From the NCBI RefSeq assembly GCF_018448885.1, contig NZ_RCWB01000018.1, positions 1 through 64,000 on the forward strand: a DNA stretch of 64,000 nucleotides, written 5' to 3'. A program made the position numbers and the translations under genes. Under the pieces are notes generated by a model that saw only the letters and a list, made by a program, of their open reading frames with translations, was not told where the DNA came from and ran no database searches. The DNA is from Photorhabdus caribbeanensis (GTDB taxonomy: Bacteria; Pseudomonadota; Gammaproteobacteria; Enterobacterales; Enterobacteriaceae). Positions 1-12,000 of this stretch are shown piece after piece (the first letter of the stretch is position 1; every line of letters starts with the position of its first letter).

Positions 1-3000
1 TGGATGAGAGCTGGATATCCCGGCTGGCATTGAGTTGCAGGTCTTTGCCCGCCTGCAACTGGCCGCCCTGAATGCGGATATCGCCGTTCTGGTCTGGTGT
101 GCCGGAAGCGGTGAGGGTGAGATTATCGCCGGTCATCAAGCTGCTGCCCTGTTGAGTGGTCTGGTGCTGTTTCAGTTCTGACCGGGAGGACTGGCTGCCG
201 TAGGAGAGGTTGACGCCCACCAGATTGTTATTGGCTTTGTCGTCACCGCCTTTAGCGTCGGCCAGACGGGCTGCCTGGACAGCCTGTACTCCGCTAAGAG
301 CGGCTTTGGTGCCCTGTAAAGCTTTGATACGGCTGTCACTTTCACTTCTGGCCGCTTGAACCGTTTGAACGGCGGAATTCAGGGCCCCGCCTGCGGTGCC
401 GGATAGCGCCACGGTCAGGCCGCTTTGTTTCTGTTCGGTTTTGGTGATGGCGGTGTGACTGTTTTCCGCGCTGGTGATGTTAATGTTTTGACCGGAAAGT
501 TGCATATCTTGGCCCGCCACGACATCACTGCCGTGAATGTTGAGCTGTTTTCCGGCGCTGAATGTCACACTGCCCTGGCTGCTGCCTACCGTGCTGCCTT
601 TGTTGAGGTTGCTGTCGATATCGGTAGTGGATTTTTGGCTGGCTTTGCCGACGGAGAAGCCGATACCGCCGGTCTCCATCAGACCGGATTTTTTCTCTTG
701 TTTGAAGTGCGTTTCATGGCGGGCTTCATCAGCGGTGGTGATGGTGAGCTGATTGCCTGAGGCCAGATTAACGTCCTGAGTGCCTGCTACGTTACTGCCG
801 GTGATATTCAGGTTATTCCCGGCCTGTACAGTCACGCTGTCGCCACTGAGCGTGGTGCTCTGTGCGCGGCGTTCATGCACTTCGTCGTGGGTTTCGACGG
901 AGGATTTGGAGAGTAAGCCTTTACTGGTCTGTTTGCTGTGTTCTACCAGGTCGGATGAAGCGGTACCGGCATCTAGTGTGATGTTGTTCCCGGCCTGAGC
1001 GGTAAGCTGTTGACCGGCGTTCACGTTAGCCGCGGTAGCATTGAGGTTCTTACCCGCTCGCAGTGCCAGGTTGCCGGCGGTGGTTATCTGGCTACCGACG
1101 TCACGTTGTTGTGTCAGATGGCGATAGTTGTCGCTCCCCCAGTCACTGTTTTCTGTGCGATGAGTGCGCAGGGTGTCCAGAGTCAAGTCGAGGCCCGCTG
1201 TTATCTCTGTCTGACCGTCTTTGCCCGCGTTCTCCACATCACTGGCCGTGAGATGGATGTTGTTGAGGGCTTTTAGCGATAAGGTGCCGTTGTCATTCTG
1301 GACATAAATGCCCGCAGGCCGATCTTGCCAACGGTCAGCACCTGCTCCGCGCAAGGTAGAGGCACTGGTGATATCCCGATCTGCCTGTGCAGAAACGCGG
1401 TCACGGCCCCGAATTTGTCCGCCGAGGTTGGTGATGTCCTGCCGGGCGGTTAAATCCACTTTGCCGCTTTGGATAAAGCCGCTGTTGGTCAGATTGCTGG
1501 CTGTCAATTTGGTGATTTCACGTCCGCTGATGGAGCCGCTGTTGGTAATATCTTTTCGGCTATTTATTGTTACGTTTTTGCCGGAGAGCAGGGCGCCGTC
1601 ACCGGTCAGGTCGCCTTTATTTACGCGAGCGTAGACCTGTGGCACGGTGACCACCTGCGTGGTGCCGTCTGGCAGAGTCACGTTCCGGTTGGTCAGCCAG
1701 ATAATGTCAGAGGTGAGCAGCGCCATCTGAGAGGGACTCAAGGCGATGCCGGGGGTGAGCTGTTGCTGTTTGCTGAAGGCAACACCGGCTTCCATTAACG
1801 CTTTGAACTGGGTTTCATCGTTGTTGTGGCCGGCCAGATAACGCTGACCAGTCAGTTGGGTGATTTGATCACGTACCAAGCGTTGTTCGTAGAATCCATC
1901 TCCCAGGCGTTTGTGCGCTAGTGACGGGTCGCGGGTTAACTGTTGTTGCATGTAATCCGTGCCTAGCCACTTTTTATATTGGGTGAATTTAGGGTCGGTT
2001 TCCACTAAATAATGGCTGTCACTGCCCGGCTGTACGACAAACAGGCTGTTGTCCGGCAGGCGGGTATCTGGAGCAATGATACGGATAAGGGGTTCGACGC
2101 TTTGACCTTTAACGGTATCAGACGGTAGCGTCAGTTCAAATTGTTGGCCTGTTGGTAACACCAGCGGGCGCTCATCTAATGTACCACTGTTTGGTAGAGT
2201 GATCGTCACAGGGGGGAGTACCCGTTCAGTTTGTTGAGTCGGCGAGAGTGATGGATGTTCAGGCAGTGCGTCCCGGTTTGGTAGTGCCACTGTGCCGGAT
2301 GATAATATCTGCTCAGTCTGTTGACTGGTAGGCGGAAGTGTGGGGTGTTCAGGCAGTGTGTCCCGGTTTGGTAGTGCCACCGTGCCGGACGATAATATTT
2401 GCTCAGTCTGTTGACCGGTAGGTGGAAGTGTGGGGTGTTCAGGTAGTGTGTCTCGGTTTGGTAGTGCTACTGTGCCGGACGATAATATCTGCTCAGTTTG
2501 TTGGCCTGTAGGAGAAAGAAATGGACGATCGATCGGTATGTCCCTGTTCGGTAGTGTGATGGCATTGATAGTGGCGTTTGTGAACGTAACTTCACCGGCT
2601 TCCGCCATTCTTGAGGTCTGGTTAATCCTAGCCGGCGCGCTTTGAACATGACTTTGCTGCCTGTCACCTATCGTTATGCCGGTGGTGTCAGGGCGGGTAT
2701 TGCCCTTCCAGGCCAGGGCTTTCAGGTCAATGGTTTCGATTATCGGTGCCGGGCGATAATCACTCCAGTCTTTTCCTTGGGATCTTTTACTCTTTCTCAG
2801 TCGACGTTTTTTCTTTTTAGGGTACCAGCGGATTTCACTGCCTTCATCTGCGGTGATACGTTCGCCTTTAGTGGCGTTATTGTGCAATTCGTCAATATCA
2901 CCCCCTAGTATTCCACCCGCTATGATCTGACTGTCGTTGTTAGTCAGCATCGTGCTATTGATTGTCATATTACCGCCGGCCAGAATTTTACCTGGGTTGT

Positions 3001-6000
3001 TCTCTTTTATCTGGGTCTCTGTAACGGTACGGGTATACTGATACTCGTAAAATTCATTATCTCTGCTACCGTCCGGCATAATGGCATCGCGTATGCCATA
3101 TCTGTTTCGATAGGAGGTGTCCACTTGTGACCAGTCATAGCGGGTAGTGTGACCACTGAGTACCGCTTCATGATGTTGAGATTTTTCTGTTTCAACGATC
3201 TGGGTGACTAGACCTTTGTTGGTATTTTTGATAATAGCGGCATCAATCCTTAGGTCACCTCCGGCCTCAATGGTTGCCGCGTCGTTGTTGAGCATCCCGG
3301 CCAGACTGGTAGCAGTCAGATTCTCATCCAGTTGTCCACCAATGCGCATGTCACCCACGCTGTAAATCAGGGCATGGTCACTGTTGTTGAGAGTCCCGGT
3401 GCCGATATCTAATTGGTCCCGGGCGGCAATGACAGCGGCTTTGCCATCTTTTGCTGTGTTATTGAGAGTGCCAGTCTTGAGGGCTATTTGGTCACCGTAA
3501 ATACGTCCGGTTCCGGTGTTGTCCAGTACTTTGGCGGTGAGATGGGTCAATTCGCCGTCAATGAGTCCGGTGTTGGTCAGTGTGTTGCGGACATTGACTT
3601 CGGTTTGCTTGGCACTGATTTCCGCAGTCTGGGTATTGGTGAGGTTTTGGGCTCCCAGATGCAATGTTTGCCAGGCTTTAATTGTGCTGTCATTGATAAT
3701 GTTGCCGTCGGTTTTCAGAGATAGCTTACCGTCGGCGGCGATGTTACCAGTGTTGTGGAAGTCCTGTTTTAATATTACCTCCATATCGCCCTGTGATAAG
3801 GTCTGGCCGTCACCGCTCAAGGAGTTGGCTTTAATATTGACCTTTTCACTCCCAATCAGTGTACCTTGCTGGTTATTTACTGTCAGTTTCTGGGTTTCAT
3901 CTTTGATGATGAGTTGTTTTCCACCGGAGATTAGTCCTTGTTCGTTTTTCAGTGACTGGTTAATGATGGCTTGCAGGCGGTTGGTTCCCCGTAATGCGCC
4001 TTGGGTGTTATCCACTTGTTGAGATTCAATTATCAGGTCTTGGGCTTCGATACCCTGGTCAGGGTGATTAGTCTCCCGGTTAATGAGTTCTGCTGTTTTA
4101 AGTGTCAGTTGGTGGTCACTGTGGATAAAGCCGCCAGTGTTGTTCGTTTGTTTTTGCGAGTCAATCGTCGCGTCACCTATGGCGTTGACCTGCCCGCGGC
4201 GGTTGTCGAGCTGGTGAGTATTCAGGCTCATGGTGTCTGTTGACAACAGCTTACCGTCTTGGTTATCCGTATCGGCTTGCCCGGTGTCGATGGTGAGTTT
4301 TTTGCCCTGAATTTGTCCGTGTTGGTTATTCAGTTTGCCACTGGTAACTGTGGTGTTGTCATCGCCAATAATACGGCCATGTTGGTTGTCCAGTAGCTGT
4401 CCGTTTGTGTCAATATTGACAGTTTTTGCTGATTTTAATGAACCATTGTTGTTGATAAGCGTCTGGCTATGAATCTCCAGTCCACTATTGCCAGCAATCA
4501 GTCCTTTTTTATTGGAGAGGGTTGTACTGGTAATCTTAGTTTTGCCATCAGCGGCTATAAAGCTAGCATCGTTGTTTAATTCTCCGATATCTAGTGTTAA
4601 ATCGCCCTGAGCAGATAATTTGCCTGATTTGTCTTTGTCGCCGACGTTATCCAGGCGTTTGCCTTGAGTGTTGAGGTTCAGGTTGCCATCAGAATCGACG
4701 GTGCCTTGTTGGTTATTAAATGCTTGGGTAATCAGCTTTATCTGTTGGGTGCCAACAATGGTGTCTTCAGTATTATTTACGGTTGCGATTTTGCGATTGG
4801 TAATCATACCAGCCTGATTATGTAAATCACCGCTGGTAATTAACATGTCGTCCTGGCTGCGGATACCGCCCCGATCACCACTGTTTTTATTGGTCAGGGA
4901 ATGGCCGTGCGTATTGAGAGTCAGCTTACCTGCGGATTGCAACAAGCCGCCGCTATTGTCAGTTTGGTTCACTGATAATGTCAGCGCATCTTTTTCGCTG
5001 ATGAGTGTTCCGCCTTGGTTTTTCAGTTCACCAGCAGTAACTGTCGTTGCTCCTGTACCGATGATCGCACCATCCTGATTGTCGATTTCACCGGTAGTAA
5101 GGGTCATAGTTCCTTTACTGATAACGCCTCTGGTATCGCCGCTTTTGGCGGTGGTCAGTTTTTTTCCGTGAGTATCTATCGTCATGTTGCCGTCAGACTT
5201 TATTAGTCCACCGGTACTGTCTAACGCGCCGCTGTCGAGTTGTAGGTTTTTCCTACTGACTATAGTGCCAGTTAGATTGCTTAATGTCTGTTTATGCGTA
5301 TCAATATGTGTTTCATCGCTACGGATATATCCGAGATCATTGATGAGTTCACCTGTAATCAGTTTTAAGCCATCTAGTGCGAGGATTCCGTTAAATTTTC
5401 CACTATTGGTATTCGTTAGTTTCTGCTGTTGGGTATCCAGTTTCAGACTGGCTGAGGATTGTATTAGTCCGCTTTGGTTGTTGACCGCCTGTGTTGTCAG
5501 CTCGGTTTTTTTCCGCGAGATGATTTTACCGTCGGTGTTGTTGAGGTTTTGGCTGGTTAGAGTGGTTTCGCCTTGTGAATCTATCTTGCCGGCGGTGTTA
5601 TCAATTTCACCGGCTTCCAGTGTCAGGTCACTGCCGCTGAGTATGCCGTGTTTATCTCCGCTTTGAGTGTTAATCAGCTTCTGGCCGTGAGTGTTGAGTG
5701 AAAGAGTTGTGTGGGATTGCAACAGACCACCGGCGTTATTTAGTTCGCCGGTATTGAGTTCCAGTTGTTGATGCTGACTGACCATTTTACCGCTGGTATT
5801 ATCAACGGTGCCTGTTGATGTCACGTTGAGTCGCTTATCAGAGATAATTCTTCCCTGTTGGTTATCGATAGTGTCCGCGGTTATTGTCAACTCTCCCTTG
5901 CTTGAGATCCCCTGTTTAGGCTGGCTGTTGCGGTTGATTATTTTGCCTTGTTTCCCATCTAGAGTCAGGTTTTTATCCGCATGGATCCAGCCAGCTTCAT

Positions 6001-9000
6001 TATTGATGCCTTGAGCGGTCAGCTTGACATTGCCTGTACCGATTATGCCTCCGGTCTTGCCGCTGTTGAGGTTAGTCAGTAGTTCACCTTGTGTATCGAG
6101 TGTCAGATCACCCTTGGATTGCAACAGTCCGTTGCTGTTATCGGTTTGTTTCACGGTCAATGTGAGTGCGCTGGTTTCACTGGCAAGGGTTCCGCCTTGG
6201 TTTTTCAGTTCACCGCCAGTAACGATCGTTGTTCCTGTGCCGATAATCACACCGTCTTGGTTGTCGATCTCGCCAGTGGTTAGCGTCAATGTTCCTTTAC
6301 TGATAACGCCACCGGTATCGCCACTTTTGGCAGTGGTCAGTTTTTCTCCATGTGTGTCGAGTGTCATATCACCGATAGATTCTATTCGTCCTCCGGTATT
6401 GTTGAGTTCTCCACTGTCGAGCTGTAGGTTTTTCTTGCTGAATATGGTGCCAGCCAAGTTATTTAGTGCTTGCTGATGGGTGTTAATGAGGATTTGCTCA
6501 CCACGGATAGATCCGCGGTCATTGATTAGTTTGCCGGTAGTCAGTTCCAAGGCATCTTCTGCGACGATTCCGTTTTTACCGCTATCGGTGTTAGTGAGTT
6601 CATGCTGTTGTGTATCTAATTTCAAACTGGCTAAGGATTGTATCAGTCCACGTTGGTTGTTGACTGCTTGTGTTGTTAGATCGGCTTTTCCTTTCGAGAG
6701 GATTTTACCGTCGGTGTTATCAATTTCACCGGCTTCTAGGGTTAGGTCACTGTCGCTGCGTATGCCGAGGTCATCCCCGCTTTGCGTATTAGTCAGCTTT
6801 TGGCCGTGGGTGTTAAGAGAAAGGGTTGTTTTGGATTGCAGCAAACCACTCGTGTTATTCAGTTCACCGGTATTCATGGTGAGTTGATGCTGCTGACTGA
6901 CCATTTTACCGCTGGTATTATCAACGGTGCCTGTTGATGTCACGTTGAGTCGCTTATCAGAGATAATTCTTCCCTGTTGGTTATCGATGGTGTCCGCAGT
7001 TATTGTCAACTCTCCCTGGCTTGAGATCCCCTGTTTAGGCTGGCTATTGCGGTTGGTTATTTTGCCTTGTTTCCCATCTAGAGTCAGATTTTTATCCGCA
7101 TGTATCCAGCCAGCTTCGTTATTTATGCCTTGAGCGGTCAGCTTGACATTGCCTGTACCGATTATGCCTCCGGTCTCGCCGCTGTTGAGGTTAGTCAGTA
7201 GCTCACCTTGTGTATCGAGTGTCAGATCACCCGCGGATTTCAACAGGCCGCCGCTGTTATCGGTTTTTTTCACGGTCAATGTGAGTGCGCTGGTTTCACT
7301 GGCGAGGGTCCCGCCTTGGTTTTTCAGTTCACCGCCGGTAACGATGGTTGTTCCTGTACCTTTGATAAAACCATCTTGGTTGTCGATTTCACCGGTGGTA
7401 AGGGTCATTGTCCCTTTACTGAAAACACCACCAGTTTTACCGCTTTTAGCGGTGGTCAGTTTTTCTCCATGCGTATCCAGCGTCATATCGCCGGTAGACT
7501 CTATTCTCCCTCCGGTACTGTTAAGTTCTCCACTGTCGAGCTGTAGGTTTTTCTTACTGAATATGGTGCCAGCCACGTTGGTTAGTGCTTGTTGATGGGT
7601 GTTAATGTGCGTTTCGTTACCACGAATATCGCCGTGGTCATTGATTAGTTTACCGGTAGTCAGTTCCAAAGCGTCTTCCGCGACGATCTTGCCGCCAGTG
7701 CTGGTCAGTTCATGCTGTTGTGTATCTAATTTCAGACCGGTTGCGGATTGTATCAGTCCATGTTGGTTGTTGACTGCTTGTGTTGTCAGATCTGCTTTTC
7801 CCTTTGAGAGGATTTTACCGTCAGTGTTGTTGAGGTTTTGGCTAGTTAGTTTGGTTTCGCCTTGTGAATCTATCTTGCCAGCGGTGTTATCAATTTCACC
7901 GGTTTCTAAGGTCAAGTCACTGCCGCTGCGTATGCCGAGGTCATCCCCGCTTTGCGTATTAGTCAGCTTTTGGCCGTGGGTGTTGAGTGAAAGAGTTGTT
8001 TGGGATTGCAGCAAACCACTGGTGTTATTCAGTTCACCGGTATTCATGGTGAGTTGTTGATTCTGGCTGAGTATTTTGCCGCTAGTATTATCAACGGTTC
8101 CTGTTGATGTCACGTTGAGCTGTTTATCGGCGATGACTCTTCCCTGTTGGTTATCGATAGCGCCCGCGGTTATTGTCAACTCTCCCTGGCTTGAGATCCC
8201 CTGTTTAGGTTGGCTGTTGCGGTTGGTTATTTTGCCTTGTTTCCCATCTAGAGTCAGATTTTTATCCGCATGGATCCAGCCAGCTTCGTTATTGATGCTT
8301 TGAGCGGTCAGCTTGACATTGCCTGTACCGATTATGCCCCCGGTTTTGCCGCTGTTGAGGTTAGTCAGTAGCTCACCTTGTGTATCGAGTGTCAGATCAC
8401 TCGCGGATTTCAACAGGCCGCCACTGTTATCGGTTTTTTTCACGGTCAATGTGAGTGCGCTGGTTTCACTGGCGAGGGTTCCGCCTTGGTTTTTCAGTTC
8501 ACCGCCGGTAACGGTGGTTGTTCCTGTACCGATAATCACACCGTTTTGGTTGTTAATATCGCCAGTGGTCAGCGTCATATCGCCGGTAGACTCTATTCGT
8601 CCTCCGGTACTATTGAGTTCTCCACTGTCGAGCTGTAGGTTTTTCTTACTGGTTATGGTGCCAGCCACATTGCTCAGCGCTTGCTGATGAGTGTTAATGT
8701 GGGTTTGATCACCACGGATAGATCCGCGATCGTTGATCAGTTTACCGGTAGCCAGTTCTAAAGCCTCTTCTGCGATGATCCCGCCGTCAGTGCTAGTCAG
8801 TTCATGCTGTTGTGTATCTAATTTCAGACCGGTTGCGGATTGTATCAGCCCACGTTGGTTGTTGACCGCTTGTGTTGTCAGATCGGCTTTTTTCCGCGAG
8901 AGGATTTTACCGCCGGTGTTGTTGAGGTTTTGGCTAGTTAGCGTGGTTTCACCTTGTGCATCTATCACGCCAGCGGTGTTATCAATTTCACCGGCCTCCA

Positions 9001-12000
9001 GTGTCAGATCACTGCCGCTGCGGATACCGCGTTTTTCTCCGCTCTGTGCGTTAATTAACTTTTGGCCTTGGGTGTTGAGCGACAGGGCTGTGCCGGATTT
9101 CAACAGACCACCGGTATTGTCAACGGTCCCGGATGTTACGGTGAGTTGTTTATCAGCTTCTACAGATCCTTGATGGTTATCAATAGCACTTGCAGTCAGC
9201 GTCAAGTCTCCTGAGCTACGGATACCCTGATTAGGCTGGCTGTTGCGGTTGGTTATGGTTCCCTTCTGCCCGTCAAGGATCAAGTTCTTACCCGCATGGA
9301 TTAGGCCAGCATCGTTGTTGACGCCTTGGGTCGTCAGCTTCAGGTTGCCTATGCTGATTATGCCCCGCTCTTTGCCGCTGTTGGTGTTGGTTAGTAGCCC
9401 ACCTTGTGTATCTAGTGTCAGATCACCCGCGGATTGCAGTAGTCCACCGCTATTGTCAGTGTTGTTTACCGTTAATGTCAGTGAACTGGTCTTGCTGACA
9501 AGTTTTCCTCGTTGGTTGTGGAGGTCTCCACCCGTTATCGTTGTCGTTCCTGTACCGCTGATGGTGCCATCGTGGTTGTCGATCTCGCCTGTCGTTAAGG
9601 TGAGCGTTCCCTCACTGGTGACACCGCCAGTGTCGCTACTTTTAGCGGTGGTGAGCTTTTTCCCGTGGGTGTCTAATGTCATGTCGCCATCAGATTTTAT
9701 TTGTCCACTGGTACTGTCGAGCTCTCCACTGTCAAGTTGCAGATTTTTCTTGCTCTCTATGGTGCCTTTTTGGTTGCTTAGCCGTTGTTCATGGGTATCG
9801 ATGTGAATGCCATGACCAAGGATAACGCCCGCATTATTAGTCAGTTTACCGCTGGAAATACGTAATGAGTTTTTGGCAATGATACCGCCAGTTTTGCCAC
9901 TGTCGATATTGGTCAGGGCTTGGTTTTGGGTATCCAACAACAGGCTTGACTCTGATTGGATCTGTCCACGAGTGTTATCTAATGCTTGTGTGGTCAGTTC
10001 CGCCATCTGTTGTGACAAGAGTTGGCCGTCGGTATTGTTAACGTTACCGGCGTTAAGGGTGGTTTTTCCTTTAGCGGAAATAATGCCGGCGGTGTTGTTG
10101 ATATCCCCTGTACGGAGTTCCAGATTACCTTTGCTTAATATGGTGCCTTTTTTGATCTCTTTTTCGTCACTATTTTTAGTGTCTTTAGTATTAGTCAATT
10201 TCTGTCCATGAGTATTGACTATCATGTCACTGTCGGATTGTAACAGACCAGACGTGTTATCCAGCTCACCGCTGTTTAGGGTGAGTTTTTCTTGAGCAAT
10301 AACTTGTCCTGCGGTGTTGGTGAATTTATGTCCTTTGGTTTGGCTATCTATTCGCTGAGCCAGTAATGATCCTTGATGGTTATTCAACGCCTGACTTTTT
10401 GTGGTGAGCTCTGTTTTGGCTTCGATTCGTCCGTCAACGTTTTCAATGTCTTTCCCAATGATCAGTTCTGTGCTGCCACCGGTTGCAGCGATTTTTCCCC
10501 GGCTGTTATCAAGCTGTGTTGCGGTAAGTTGGATATCTTGACCGGCTTCCAGGTGTCCATCTTGGTTATTCAGAGCATCATCAACAGTCAGTTCCAAAGC
10601 GCCTTGTTTGGCTGCTATGATTTTGCCTTTGCTGTTATCCAAGGTGGCGGCGTCGATTTTCAGGTTGCCATTACCTTTAATCTCGCCATCTTGGTTATTC
10701 AGCGTCTTGGCAGTGAGGGACAGTTTACCTCTGCCGGCGAGTTGAATTGTCCCTCCTTCTGTGTTGTCTGCTTTCTCGTGGACGGTTAGGTTCAGGTCAT
10801 TCCCATTACTGGCGATTTTTCCATGATGGTTGTCCAGATTTCTTGTGGTGATAGCCAATCGTTTCCCTTCATTGAGAAGGGTCCCGCTTTGGTTATTCAG
10901 TGTTTGGGTGTTCAGTACCAGCTCGCCGTTGCCGGTTTGATTAATTTTTCCCTGCTTGTTGGATAAGTCTGGAGTCGTTAAGTTGATTTCTCGTGCTACC
11001 AGTATGCCGCCGTCATTGTTAAATTGGCCTGGTGTTTTAGCTGTAAAGCTGTCAGCGGTGACTGTAGCGTTGGCGGTGCTAACCTCTTGCTGACTGGCAG
11101 TGAGTTGAATGTTGTTAGCAGAAGTTTGGCTGCCGCTGAGATCAATCTTTTTACTCTGTGCTTCCAGAGTATTGGTTGCCAGATTTTTTCCATTGGCCTG
11201 AATGTGCTGTTTGGCGGTCAGTGTCAGCGATCCGGGCAGCGTGGCTTTTCCTTTATTATCAATACCGGCGGATAGGGTGCTGCCGCTGGCGCTTTGTATC
11301 GACTCCGCTTTGATTATGGTATTGCTTCGTGCGGCAATTGTGCCGCTGTTCTCAATCAGTCCATCAACCGTGAGGCGAACTTCACCGGCGGTTGCTCCGA
11401 TGTGGCCGGCGTTACGTACCCCTACGCCAAATTCGGTACCCACCAGCATGATTTTATTGGCGTACATGCCGCCCAAAGCTGCTACATCCAGCGTAAATGA
11501 TGGATTCTTGCTGCTGTCAGCAGATTTTTTCTCAATGTTCTGGTGAGCTGCATCAACGATATTACGTCCGGTTGTGATTTTTAGATCTTTCGCGTGCAGT
11601 TTGCCGTTGATTACCACCGAGCGGGCAATAATTTCGGTGTAATTTTGTTGTGAGCTGTCTAGTCCCAGCCCTTCTATGCGGACTTCTCCCCGGTCAATAT
11701 CAAAGCCTTTCAGTCGGCCTTGTTCCATCATGGCCTGTCCTGTGGTGAGTGTTGCGCGATGGGCGTTAATGAATCCACAGCCGTTGCAAGTGATGCCCGC
11801 CGGGTTGGCGATAATAACGTCGGCTTTTTGTCCGGCGACTTCTATCCAGCCATTAAGTTTACTGGCGTTAATACTGTTCACTTCATTGAGAATGATTTTG
11901 GCTTCTGCTTTGGCAAGCCAAGGATTGCCTGCCACCATGCCGCTCAGTTGAGTTTGGACAGCATTGTGACTGTTGTTAAGGATGACGCCTCGTTGATCGA

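Noticed and set aside
4850-10000. Regular repeats considered as a CRISPR array
   Set aside because: The units are about 1 kb, in frame and protein coding; there are no short repeat-spacer units.
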